Shown here: positions 1 to 7,803 of the stretch, in pieces
Layout: the number at the start of each line of letters is the position of its first letter
How positions within the stretch are numbered: position 1 is the first letter of the stretch
Assembly: GCF_003945545.1 (NCBI RefSeq)
Contig: NZ_CP029617.1
Location: 1,871,001-1,935,000 of the forward strand
DNA from: Streptomyces sp. WAC 01529
Lineage (GTDB): Bacteria > Actinomycetota > Actinomycetes > Streptomycetales > Streptomycetaceae
Direction: 5' to 3'
DNA: 64,000 nt
Notes under the pieces: model-generated
Seen by the model: the letters and a program-made list of their open reading frames with translations, nothing else
Databases searched by the model: none
Told to the model about the DNA's origin: nothing
Translations under genes and position numbers: made by a program

Positions 1-57
1 TTGGATACGGGCCGCATGGAATCCACCGTACGACCCAGCACTGACAACCGGGCGTGA
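1..57 (+). CDS. Possible 3' end of an upstream gene (partial)
   Basis: Frame 1 is open from the window edge to a TGA at 55-57 and encodes 18 residues ending STDNRA. It could be the C-terminal tail of a gene whose body lies outside the window. Nothing in so short a piece identifies a family, and an accidental open frame is equally likely. An imperfect 18-bp direct repeat (85-102 and 108-125) follows in the short spacer before the next gene. Confidence 0.25.
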   Translation: MDTGRMESTVRPSTDNRA

Positions 58-146
58 TCAGCCGCTCAGCAGGGCTCCGCCACCGGTTCCGCGGCGGGTG
101 AGAGCCGGGTTCCGAGGCGGGTGAGCGCACCGGGTCCGCGCGGGCG

Positions 147-1019
147 TCACCAGTTCTGCGGGGTGCGCGAGCCCGGTCGCCGGCGGGTCCCGCGGCGGGG
201 CACGGCGTGCCGGTCGCCCGAGCGGGGGACGGGGTAGGGGCGGCGGGGCCCCGCGCCCTTCGCGGCGCTCCGGGGGTCCGGATGGCGGCCGCCCATCAGG
301 ATCAGCGGGTCGAACATGACGATCACGCCCGCGAGGAGCAGGAAGGCGAGCGGCCCGATCATCATCGGCGCGAGGATCTCGGCGGGCGAGTCGCCGGGCG
401 GGGCCGCTCCCGAGCCGTGCAGGTGGACGCTGAGTGCCGCCATTCCGGTGTAGTGCATGCCGCTCACGGCCAGGCCCATGACGAGGCTCGCGCCGAGGCT
501 CCACAGGAAGCCTCTGACCTGCGCGGCCGCCCAGAGCGCGGCGGTGGCGGCGGCCATGGCGATCGCGACGGACGCGGCGACGGTGAGCGTGTTGTACTCC
601 AGCGTCCCGCGAAGGCGCATACCGGCCATGCCCAGGTAGTGCATGGACGCCACGCCGAGGCCGGTGATGGTGCCGCCGGTGAACAGGGCGGTCCCGGTCG
701 CGCCGCGGTAGCCGACGATGAAGATGCCGATGCCCACCATGACGATGGCGACGGCGAGGCTCGCGAAGGTCAGCGCCTTGTCGTAGTGGATGGGCGCCTC
801 CTTGACGGTGAAGCCCATCATCGCCACGAAGTGCATGGTCCAGATCCCGGAGCCGATCGCGGCCGAGCCGAGCGCGAGCCAGCCGGGCCGCCAGGAGTGG
901 GCGACGAGCAGCGATCTGGTCGTGCAGCGCAGCCCGAGCGCTCCCCCGAGGCAGGCCATGACGTAGGCCACCACCGGGGTGACGACTCCGTAGCTGAACC
1001 CGTCGACCGTGCCCTGCAT
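147..1019 (-). CDS. MHYT-domain integral membrane sensor
   Basis: This 290-residue membrane protein has about seven hydrophobic segments and three MH[FY] repeats: MHF at residues 62-64, MHY at 126-128 and MHY at 188-190. In MHYT proteins such His/Met-rich motifs are proposed to bind copper and sense O2, CO or NO. No GGDEF, EAL or kinase domain follows, so it is a stand-alone sensor module with a short basic, proline-rich cytoplasmic tail. The start is the ATG at 1019, directly before the first hydrophobic segment; an upstream in-frame ATG at 1073 would add 18 unlikely residues. It is divergent from the glycerophosphodiesterase gene. Confidence 0.85.
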   Translation of the reverse strand: MQGTVDGFSYGVVTPVVAYVMACLGGALGLRCTTRSLLVAHSWRPGWLALGSAAIGSGIWTMHFVAMMGFTVKEAPIHYDKALTFASLAVAIVMVGIGIFIVGYRGATGTALFTGGTITGLGVASMHYLGMAGMRLRGTLEYNTLTVAASVAIAMAAATAALWAAAQVRGFLWSLGASLVMGLAVSGMHYTGMAALSVHLHGSGAAPPGDSPAEILAPMMIGPLAFLLLAGVIVMFDPLILMGGRHPDPRSAAKGAGPRRPYPVPRSGDRHAVPRRGTRRRPGSRTPQNW

Positions 1020-1202
1020 GCGCGGTAGCCCTCCCGCCTGTTGTGCCCAAATGCCCCGAAACGTCCCATACACCCCCTACCGTCGGCCATCTGAAAGACC
1101 GTCGGCTGACGCAGAGAGTAAAGCTCACGCCGGGACGCCAGAACGATTTTCCGGCAAAGAATCGCGCTACCCGCGCGCGGGGTCCTCGACTTTGGTGACT
1201 CC

Positions 1203-1224
1203 GTTCAATCTGTGGCCATCCTGC
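1203..1224 (+). promoter_or_regulatory. Candidate PHO box upstream of glpQ2
   Basis: Two adjacent 11-nt units, GTTCAATCTGT and GGCCATCCTGC, each match much of the Streptomyces PhoP direct-repeat unit (GTTCACC followed by a four-base tail). They lie about 70 bp before the GTG of the glycerophosphodiesterase. From memory, S. coelicolor glpQ1 and glpQ2 belong to the Pho regulon. The second unit is degenerate, so this is a candidate only. Confidence 0.4.
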
Positions 1225-1293
1225 ACCTGTTTCCCGTTGGCCGTGGACTGTCACTCTCGACCGGTCCGCGATCTCACGACGCGAGGAGTACCC

Positions 1294-2193
1294 GTGTTCG
1301 CACGCGCTGCCGCTGCCACCACCGCCGCCGCCCTCCTGGGGGCCTGTGCACTCGTCCTCCCCTCCGCCCCCGCTTCCGCGCAGGCGCCCGCGGCGCCGCA
1401 GGCCGCCCACCACGGCAGGCCGCTGGTCGTCGCCCACCGCGGCGCCTCCGCGTACGCCCCGGAGAACACCCTGGCCGCCATCGACAAGGCGCGCGACATG
1501 GGCTTCCGCTGGGTCGAGAACGACGTCCAGCGGACCAAGGACGGCGAACTCGTGATCATGCACGACGACAACCTGAAGCGGACGACCAACGTCGAGGAGG
1601 TCTTCCCCGACCGTGCCCCGTGGAAGGTCGCGGACTTCACGGCGGCGGAGATCGCGCGGCTCGACGCGGGCAGCTGGTTCAGCCCGAAGTACGCGGGTGA
1701 GCGCGTGCCGACCCTCAGGCAGTACATGAACCGTGTCTCGCGCAACCACCAGAGCCTCGTCTTCGAGTTCAAGAAGCCCGAGCTGTACCCGGGCATCGAG
1801 TACCAGGGCCTGCGCGTGCTGCGCGAGACGGGCTGGCTCGACAAGAGCCACGTACGCAACAGACTGGTCATCCAGAGCTTCAGCGCCAACAGCGTGCGGA
1901 CCGTGCACGCGCTGCGGCCGGATGTGAAGACCGGCTTCCTCGGCACGCCCGCGGTCGCCGACCTGCCCGCGTACGCGCGCTTCTCCGACCAGATCAACTC
2001 GACGCACACGTCCATCTCGGCCGACTACGTCTCCGCGATCCACGCGCTCAGGGGCCCGCACGGCAAGCCCCTCGAGATCTTCACGTGGACGGTGAACGAC
2101 GCCCCGAACGCGGTGCGCGCCGCGAAATTCGGCGTGGACGGGATCATCACCAACACCCCGGACGTCGTACGCAGGGCACTGCGCGGCTTCTGA
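1294..2193 (+). CDS. glpQ2: Secreted glycerophosphodiester phosphodiesterase
   Basis: A 299-residue exported enzyme that hydrolyses glycerophosphodiesters to glycerol-3-phosphate plus an alcohol, supplying phosphate and carbon from lipid headgroups or teichoic acid. The GDPD signature is complete: HRGA at 48-51, PEN at 56-58, the metal ligand pair E75 and D77, and catalytic H90 in MHDD. The N-terminus is a signal sequence; LGAC (15-18) could be a lipobox, but an ASA site near 27-29 also fits. The GTG at 1294 was chosen because GAGGAG lies at 1283-1288. The name glpQ2 rests on the glpQ2-ogt order of S. coelicolor recalled from memory. Confidence 0.9.
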   Translation: MFARAAAATTAAALLGACALVLPSAPASAQAPAAPQAAHHGRPLVVAHRGASAYAPENTLAAIDKARDMGFRWVENDVQRTKDGELVIMHDDNLKRTTNVEEVFPDRAPWKVADFTAAEIARLDAGSWFSPKYAGERVPTLRQYMNRVSRNHQSLVFEFKKPELYPGIEYQGLRVLRETGWLDKSHVRNRLVIQSFSANSVRTVHALRPDVKTGFLGTPAVADLPAYARFSDQINSTHTSISADYVSAIHALRGPHGKPLEIFTWTVNDAPNAVRAAKFGVDGIITNTPDVVRRALRGF

Positions 2194-2253
2194 GGCCGGG
2201 CTCGGCTCGGCGCGTTGTCAGGGTTGTCAGTGGGCCGCCGTACGGTGGTCGGC

Positions 2254-2814
2254 ATGAACGAGGACCAGCGCCAGGAGGGCCGGCGCCAGGCCGTGTGGGC
2301 CGTCGTGGGCAGCGACATCGGCCCACTGCTGCTCGCCGCGACCGGCGAGGGGCTCGTCACGGTGGCCTTCCACGCCACGGACGAGGTGCGGGACAGGACG
2401 CTGGACCGGCTCGGCTCCCGGCTGGGTACCGAGCCGGCCCACGCCCCGCAGTCGCCCCCGCTCGCCGAGGCGACGGGGCAGCTCGCGGAGTACTTCGCGG
2501 GCGAGCGGCGCGGCTTCGAGCTGCCGCTCGACTGGTCGCTGATATCCGGCTTCAACCGGCAGGTGCTGCGCGAGCTGGCCTCCGGCGTGCCGTACGGCTC
2601 GGTGGTGGGCTACGGCGACCTGGCGCGCCGCGTCGGCCAGCCGCGCGCCGCCCAGGCCGTCGGCATCGCGATGGGCGCCAATCCCCTGCCGGTCGTGGTG
2701 CCGTGCCACCGCGTGGTGGAGAGCGACGGGGGCATCGGCGGTTTCGGCGGCGGCCTGGAGACCAAGCGGCGGCTGCTCGCGCTGGAGGGGGTGCTTCCGC
2801 AGCCGCTGTTCTGA
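2254..2814 (+). CDS. ogt: O6-alkylguanine-DNA alkyltransferase
   Basis: A 186-residue suicide DNA-repair protein that transfers alkyl groups from O6-alkylguanine to its own cysteine. The active-site motif PCHRV is present with Cys151 and His152, preceded by the helix-turn-helix region (YGSVVGYGDLA, about 114-124) and the Asn hinge (GANP, 141-144). The length is standard for the Ogt class without an Ada domain. The ATG at 2254 follows a TACGGT element by 7 nt with no Shine-Dalgarno sequence, suggesting a leaderless transcript. It lies 60 bp after glpQ2 on the same strand. Confidence 0.93.
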   Translation: MNEDQRQEGRRQAVWAVVGSDIGPLLLAATGEGLVTVAFHATDEVRDRTLDRLGSRLGTEPAHAPQSPPLAEATGQLAEYFAGERRGFELPLDWSLISGFNRQVLRELASGVPYGSVVGYGDLARRVGQPRAAQAVGIAMGANPLPVVVPCHRVVESDGGIGGFGGGLETKRRLLALEGVLPQPLF

Positions 2815-2901
2815 GGTCCCGCACCTCCGGGCACCCGCAGGTGAGGTGCCGGACCCCGCGGCTCTGTTCCCCGCCCGTGCCGCCCCTGGCACACTGCGTC
2901 A

Positions 2902-4170
2902 GTGACCAACACCGTCGACGCCCCTGACATACCCGCGCCGGAGGCGCTGCCCGCCCTGCGCCGCCGTACGACCGCGGTGCTGATCGCCAGTCAGATCCTG
3001 GGCGGACTCGGCATTCCGATCGGCATCGCGCTGGCTCCCGTGCTCGCGACCGAGATCAGCGGGACGGAGGCGCTGTCCGGTCTCGCGCCCACCGCTTCCG
3101 TGGCCGGTACGGCACTGCTCTCGCTACCGCTCGCCGCGCTGATGACGTCCCGCGGACGGCGCCCGGGGCTCGTCCTCGCGTATGTGATCGGCGCGCTCGG
3201 CGCGGGGCTCGTGGTGCTGGCCGCGGTCGTCGAGAGCTTCCCCCTGCTGCTGCTCGGCATGGCGGCCTTCGGCGCGGGTTCGCTGGCCACTCTGCAGGCC
3301 CGGTTCGCGGCGGCCGATCTCGCCGAGCCCGAGCGGCGGGGCCGCGCCATCTCCCATGTCATCTGGGCCACCACCATCGGCTCGGTCCTCGGCCCGAACA
3401 TCGCCGCGCCCACGAGCCGCGCCTTCTCCGGCACGTCCATTCCCGAGGAGGCCGGGCCGTTCCTCTTCGCGGCCGGGATCTTCGCGGTCGCCGCGCTGGT
3501 GGTGGCGGTGCTGCTGCGCCCGGACCCGCTGCTCACCGCCCGTGCGATGGCCCCGCACGAGGAAGGGACCGCGCAGAGCCGTTCGCTGCGGGCCGGGATC
3601 GCGGCGGTGGCCGCCTCGCCGATGGCCCGCCTCGCGCTGGTGACGGTGGCCGTCTCGCACACGGTGATGGTCTCCATCATGGTGATGACCCCGGTCGACC
3701 TGGGGCACCACGGGGCGAGCCTGCAGTTGGTCGGGCTGGTCATCAGCGGCCACATCGCGGGCATGTACGCGTTCTCGCCGGTGATGGGCTGGCTCGCCGA
3801 CCGGTTCGGGCGCCTCTCCGTGATCGGCCTGGCGGTGGGGCTGCTGTGCGGCGCCGCGCTGCTCGCCGGGACGGCCGGGCCGAGCCACGGCCGGACCGCC
3901 GCCGGGCTCTTCCTGCTCGGCCTCGGCTGGTCCGCGGGCCTGGTGGCCGGCTCCGCGCTGCTCACCGACTCGGTGGCGCAGCCGGCCCGGGCCGCCGTGC
4001 AGGGCCTCTCGGACCTGACCATGAACGCGGCGGCGGGCATCGGCGGGGCGCTCGCGGGCCTGATCGTCGCGCGGGCGAGCTACGGCTGGCTCAACGTCGT
4101 CGGGGTCTGCGTGGTGCTGCCCCTGGCCGCACTCACTCTGCGCAGGGCGGTGGCGGTCAAGAAGGCGTGA
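2902..4170 (+). CDS. MFS transporter (drug/metabolite exporter type)
   Basis: A 422-residue membrane protein with about 12 hydrophobic segments in two halves. Basic loops such as TSRGRRPG (about 83-90) and LADRFGRL mark the cytoplasmic loop after helix 2 of each half, as in major facilitator exporters. The substrate cannot be inferred. The GTG at 2902 sits 6 nt after a CACACT hexamer and no ribosome binding site is visible, which fits a leaderless start. It is convergent with the cupin gene. Confidence 0.85.
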   Translation: MTNTVDAPDIPAPEALPALRRRTTAVLIASQILGGLGIPIGIALAPVLATEISGTEALSGLAPTASVAGTALLSLPLAALMTSRGRRPGLVLAYVIGALGAGLVVLAAVVESFPLLLLGMAAFGAGSLATLQARFAAADLAEPERRGRAISHVIWATTIGSVLGPNIAAPTSRAFSGTSIPEEAGPFLFAAGIFAVAALVVAVLLRPDPLLTARAMAPHEEGTAQSRSLRAGIAAVAASPMARLALVTVAVSHTVMVSIMVMTPVDLGHHGASLQLVGLVISGHIAGMYAFSPVMGWLADRFGRLSVIGLAVGLLCGAALLAGTAGPSHGRTAAGLFLLGLGWSAGLVAGSALLTDSVAQPARAAVQGLSDLTMNAAAGIGGALAGLIVARASYGWLNVVGVCVVLPLAALTLRRAVAVKKA

Positions 4171-4200
4171 CACCCGCGGGTGGGCCACCCGGGGCGGGGC
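4171..4200. terminator. Putative bidirectional terminator
   Basis: The 12-bp perfect palindrome CACCCGCGGGTG starts directly after the MFS stop codon and overlaps a second potential GGGTGG/CCACCC stem. It lies in the 36-bp gap between two convergent genes. There is no U-tract, as is usual in Streptomyces. Confidence 0.5.
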
Positions 4201-4206
4201 CGAGGA

Positions 4207-4572
4207 TCAGGGCAGCGTGATGTGGTACGCCTTGCGGAGCGTCTCGTGCACCGTCCAGGTCGTACGGTCGCCCTCGCGCAGTACGGCCGCGTCGCCGGGG
4301 CCGAGCCGCAGGGTGTCGCCGCCCTCGACCTCGACGGTGGCACGGCCGCTGACGACCACGAAGAGTTCGTTGGCCTCGGTGTCGGTGACCACGCCGGGCG
4401 TGATCTGCCAGATGCCGCGCAGCTGCTTGCCGTCGGCGGACTCCCACAGCACCTTGCCGGTCACCACGGGCTCACCGGAGACGATCTGCTCCGGGTCGAG
4501 GGGCTCGGCCTCCAGCTCGACATCCGGAATGTGCACGGCAAAAGACGCAGCGGTTTGATCATTCGTGGTCAT
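4207..4572 (-). CDS. Cupin-domain protein (cupin_3 type)
   Basis: A single-domain 121-residue beta-barrel protein. The central part (LRGIWQITPGVVTDTEANE then LFVVVSGRATVEVEGG) and the final LGPGDAAVLREGD resemble the cupin_3 / EutQ-like group often annotated as DUF861. The canonical first metal-binding motif is not conserved: no HxH pair is visible, only the E of TEANE, so metal binding is doubtful. The pathway is unknown and no neighbour shares its strand closely. Confidence 0.75.
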   Translation of the reverse strand: MTTNDQTAASFAVHIPDVELEAEPLDPEQIVSGEPVVTGKVLWESADGKQLRGIWQITPGVVTDTEANELFVVVSGRATVEVEGGDTLRLGPGDAAVLREGDRTTWTVHETLRKAYHITLP

Positions 4573-4707
4573 GGCCGGTCACCCTAGCCGGGGGCCGCGC
4601 GGGCTCCGTGCCTGGGTCGGTCTTCTCCGTGACGGCCCGGCGGGGGTTTGACGGGGTGCGCCGCCCGCCAGGGATGAGGGGAGACCCGACAGGCAGGAGG
4701 CAGGCCC

Positions 4708-5613
4708 GTGCTGGTGGTGTCCGACGAGGTGGAGGCGGCTGTCGCGCGGCGGCGGCCCGTGGTGGCCCTGGAGTCCACGATCATCGCGCACGGCCTGCCG
4801 AGGCCGCGCAATCTCCAGGTGGCGAAGGAGCTCGAAGCGGTCGTACGCGATGAGGGCGCCGTCCCCGCGACGATCGCCGTCCTCGATGGGCGCCCCCATG
4901 TCGGCCTGGACAAGGAGCAGTTGGAGCGGGTCGCGCACGACGACTCCCTCCGCAAACTGGGCCACCGCGATCTGCCGCTGGCCGTCGCGACCGGCGCGAG
5001 CGGGGCGACCACGGTGTCGGCGACGGCGCTGCTGGCCGCGCGCGCCGGTGTGCGGGTCTTCGCCACGGGCGGGCTCGGCGGCGTGCATCGGGGGTGGGCG
5101 GTGACGCAGGACGAGTCGGCCGACCTGGGGCTGCTCGCCCGTACCCGGATCACGGTGGTGTGCGCGGGCGTGAAGTCGATCCTGGACGTGGGGGCGACCC
5201 TGGAGCGGCTGGAGACGCTGGGGGTGGCGGTCGCGGGATACCGGACGAACCGTTTCCCCGGCTTCTACCTCACCGACTCCGGGCACGGCGTGGACTGGGC
5301 GCTGCGCTCCCCCGGGGAGGTCGCCGAGGTGATGCGGGCTCAGGACGCGCTCGGCGGGCCCGGGACGGCGCTGATCGTGGCGAATCCGGTGCCGACGGGC
5401 GAGCAGCTCGATCCCGTGCTCCACGCGCGCGTGCTCGACGAGGCGCTGCTGGCGTGCGAGGAGCGGGGCATCACGGGGCAGGCGATCACACCTTTCCTGC
5501 TCGGCGAGTTGGTGCGGCGTACCGAGGGGGCGTCACTGGAGGCGAACCTCGCGGCGGTGCGCGGCAACGCGCGGCTCGCGGGGCGGGTCGCGGCGGCCTG
5601 GGCCGGGCGCTGA
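4708..5613 (+). CDS. psuG: Pseudouridine-5'-phosphate glycosidase
   Basis: A 301-residue enzyme that splits pseudouridine 5'-phosphate into uracil and ribose 5-phosphate. The family hallmark ALESTIIAHGLPRPRN (20-35) carries the catalytic Glu22; Lys83 precedes the GASGATTVSAT phosphate-binding segment; ATGGLGGVHRG and the C-terminal Asn-rich helix (EANLAAVRGNA) complete the site. The GTG start is preceded by AGGAGG at proper spacing. It is followed after 2 nt by the kinase of the same pathway, so both steps of pseudouridine salvage are encoded together. Confidence 0.95.
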   Translation: MLVVSDEVEAAVARRRPVVALESTIIAHGLPRPRNLQVAKELEAVVRDEGAVPATIAVLDGRPHVGLDKEQLERVAHDDSLRKLGHRDLPLAVATGASGATTVSATALLAARAGVRVFATGGLGGVHRGWAVTQDESADLGLLARTRITVVCAGVKSILDVGATLERLETLGVAVAGYRTNRFPGFYLTDSGHGVDWALRSPGEVAEVMRAQDALGGPGTALIVANPVPTGEQLDPVLHARVLDEALLACEERGITGQAITPFLLGELVRRTEGASLEANLAAVRGNARLAGRVAAAWAGR

Positions 5614-5615
5614 GG

Positions 5616-6536
5616 GTGCGGGCGATACCGCACCCCGGCGGGGGGCTGCTGGTCGTGGGGGACGTCGTCACGGACATCGTCGCCCGGCACCGTACGCCGC
5701 TCGCGCCGGGCACCGACACGGCGGCCGCCATCCGTGCCGTGCCGGGGGGCGCGGGGGCCAACGTGGCGTGCTGGGCCGCGTATGGGGGGTGCCCCGACGT
5801 ACGTCTCCTGGGGCGGGTCGGCGCCGACTCCGCGGCGTGGCACGAGGCGGCGCTCACGCGCGCGGGGGTGCGGTCCCGGCTCGTCGTCGATCCGGAGGCG
5901 CCGACGGGGACGGTGATCTGCCTGGTGGACGTCGGCGCGGGCGCGGAGCGGACGTTCCTCACGGACAGCGGGGCCGCGCTGCGGCTCTCCCCCGCCGACT
6001 GGTCGCCCGCGCTGCTCGACGGGGTGGCCTGGCTGCACCTGTCCGGCTATCTCTTCTTCGCCGAGCCGAGCCGGGCGGCGGCCGGGGACGCGCTGGCGGC
6101 GGCACGCGCGGGTGGGGTGCCGGTGAGTGTGGATCCCGCGTCGGTGGGGTTCCTCGGGGAGTGGGGAGTGGAGTGGTTTCTGGCGGCGGTGGAGGGGGTG
6201 GCGGTGCTGTTGCCCAGCAGGGATGAGGCGGAGCTGCTCACGGGGCTGCCGGATCCCGCGGACGCGGCGGCGAAGCTCAGTCGGCGGTTTCCCTTGGTGG
6301 TCGTGACCGCGGGCGCGGGCGGGGCGGTGGCGGCTCGGGGTGGTGAGGTGCTCGGGTGGGCCTCCGCGGGGGTGGGGGCCTCGGGGGTGCGGGATACGAC
6401 GGGGGCGGGGGACGCCTTTACCGGGGGGTTTCTCGCGGCGTGGCTGACGGGGGCGGGGGTTTTGGGCGCGGTGGAGGCGGGGTGCCGGGCGGGGGCGGTG
6501 GCTGTGGGGCGGGTGGGGGGTCGTCCTTGCGGATAG
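5616..6536 (+). CDS. psuK: PfkB-family kinase, probable pseudouridine kinase
   Basis: A 306-residue sugar/nucleoside kinase. The N-terminal GDVVTDIVAR and PGGAGANVA motifs and the C-terminal PfkB signature DTTGAGDAFTGGF, with the catalytic Asp in TGAGD, are intact. The GTG at 5616 lies 2 nt after the psuG stop, implying translational coupling. By context it phosphorylates pseudouridine to the PsuG substrate, although sequence alone does not separate it from other PfkB kinases. The last 20 or so residues become Gly/Val/Arg-rich as the gene runs toward the repeat region at 6.6 kb. Confidence 0.85.
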   Translation: MRAIPHPGGGLLVVGDVVTDIVARHRTPLAPGTDTAAAIRAVPGGAGANVACWAAYGGCPDVRLLGRVGADSAAWHEAALTRAGVRSRLVVDPEAPTGTVICLVDVGAGAERTFLTDSGAALRLSPADWSPALLDGVAWLHLSGYLFFAEPSRAAAGDALAAARAGGVPVSVDPASVGFLGEWGVEWFLAAVEGVAVLLPSRDEAELLTGLPDPADAAAKLSRRFPLVVVTAGAGGAVAARGGEVLGWASAGVGASGVRDTTGAGDAFTGGFLAAWLTGAGVLGAVEAGCRAGAVAVGRVGGRPCG

Positions 6537-6587
6537 CTGGCGGGGCGCCTTAGGGGTGGGGTTCGCTTTGGCTCGGTGGTCTTTTGT

Positions 6588-6790
6588 GTGCGGGTTCTCT
6601 TGGGCTGAGCGCGCCGTTCCCCGCACCCCCTTCGGGGCCCGGATCTGCGTCCCTTGCCTGCGGGTCCTTTGGGGCTGGGCGCGCCGTTCCCCGCGCCCCT
6701 TTGGGGCGCGGATCTCCGTTCCTCGCCTGCGGGTCTTCTTGGGCTGAGCGCGCCGTTCCTCGCGCCCCTTTGGGGCGCTGTTGTGGCCCG
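6588..6790 (+). repeat. Three tandem copies of a ~70-bp palindromic intergenic repeat
   Basis: The 289-bp gap between convergent psuK and the methyltransferase holds three direct copies of a ~70-bp unit starting at about 6591, 6661 and 6730. Each reads CGGGTCNT-(C/G)TTGGGCTGAGCGCGCC, then GTTCCCCGCGCCCC, then a self-complementary GCGCCCCTTTGGGGCGC hairpin. Related copies occur near 43.7 kb and 53.9 kb in this window. No coding gene is credible here. The hairpins could act as terminators for both flanking genes. Confidence 0.85.
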
Positions 6791-6825
6791 AGCCCTGGGG
6801 GCTCGGGCGGTTGTTGGGGGGAGGG

Positions 6826-7656
6826 TTACGGTTTTCTGCCCCAGGTGGAGATCAAGGGGGCCGTTGCCACGTCCATCGTGGGGGTGGCGATGTTGGACAG
6901 GTGGTGGTCGATCTCGTCGGCTGTGGTCAGGCCCTCGGTGATCAGGTCCTGGCGGAGTCCCTGGAGTGTCGTCGTCTCCAGCGCCGCGCACGCCGGTGAC
7001 GCCAGCGGAAAGTACGCGTCGGACTCCACATTGCGCAGGCCCGCCTCGCGCAGCAGCCGCGGCAGCCGGCGGCCGTACGCGAGATCCGCCCCGCGCCCCG
7101 CGAGCAGCGTGCGCACGGCGTGGCGCAGCCGGTTGGCCAGCTCCTGCGCGGGACCGTGCTCGTCGGGGCAGGCCAGCGGCTGGAGCGTGAGGTCAGCCTC
7201 CTCGATCAGGAGCCTGCCGCCGGGCCGCAGCGCCCTGAGCATGGACGCCAAGGCCCGCTCCCGGTCCGCGACATCGACCAGGACCAGCCGCGCGTGCACG
7301 AGGTCGAACGCCTCGACGGGCGGCGGATCGGCGGCGACATCGTGCGTACGTACGACGAGGGGCGAGCGCGCGGCCCTGGTCTGCCAGGACGTGTCGATGT
7401 CCGTCGCCAGGACCCGGCCCGTGGGGCCGACCCGCTTGGCGAGCCAGGAGATCACGGAGGTGCCGCCCGCCCCCACCTCCCAGCAGCGCCAGCCGGGGCC
7501 GATGCCGAGGCGTTCGATGTGCCCGAAGGTCGTCGGGTCGAAGAGGGCGGCATAGGCGGCGAAGTGCTGCTTCGACTCGGCCTGCCGCGCGTCGGAGAGC
7601 TGACGGGGGTCGGGGAGCTGCCGGGGATCCAGAAGGTGACCGTCGATTCGCGTCAT
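6826..7656 (-). CDS. Class I SAM-dependent methyltransferase
   Basis: A 276-residue Rossmann-fold methyltransferase. Motif I, CWEVGAGGTSVISWLA, is followed by the acidic end of strand 2 (VLATDID) and a motif IV-like stretch FDLVHARLVLVDVADRERAL, then the post-motif region RPGGRLLIEEAD. The C-terminal third (YGRRLPRLLREAGLRNVESD) resembles small-molecule methyltransferases of the UbiE/Methyltransf_25 kind. The substrate is unknown. The ATG at 7656 gives the N-terminus MTRIDGHLLDP; an upstream ATG at 7734 would run through the palindrome at 7712-7731. Divergent from corA. Confidence 0.85.
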   Translation of the reverse strand: MTRIDGHLLDPRQLPDPRQLSDARQAESKQHFAAYAALFDPTTFGHIERLGIGPGWRCWEVGAGGTSVISWLAKRVGPTGRVLATDIDTSWQTRAARSPLVVRTHDVAADPPPVEAFDLVHARLVLVDVADRERALASMLRALRPGGRLLIEEADLTLQPLACPDEHGPAQELANRLRHAVRTLLAGRGADLAYGRRLPRLLREAGLRNVESDAYFPLASPACAALETTTLQGLRQDLITEGLTTADEIDHHLSNIATPTMDVATAPLISTWGRKP

Positions 7657-7711
7657 GCCGCGATCATCCCATTTGCCCGGCTTGCTCCCGGGAGGCAGAA
7701 CCGGCCATTCC

Positions 7712-7731
7712 GGAACGGAGTACTCCGTTCC
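7712..7731. promoter_or_regulatory. Perfect 20-bp palindrome between divergent genes (operator candidate)
   Basis: The half-site GGAACGGAGT is followed immediately by its exact reverse complement. It lies 55 bp before the methyltransferase start and 72 bp before corA, in the only shared control region. Size and symmetry are those of a TetR-type operator; no TetR gene lies nearby. Confidence 0.6.
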
Positions 7732-7803
7732 CACAGGCCTCCGCGGAGTGCGCGGCCGTGCTGGCAGACTGGCACGTCACGTCGTCAGCGCGAGGAGCCC
7801 CAC

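Noticed and set aside
5094..5615. A longer N-terminus for the psuK frame reaching into psuG
   Set aside because: The translated region upstream of 5616 is out-of-frame psuG and Gly/Arg-rich; GTG 5616 gives a standard PfkB start.
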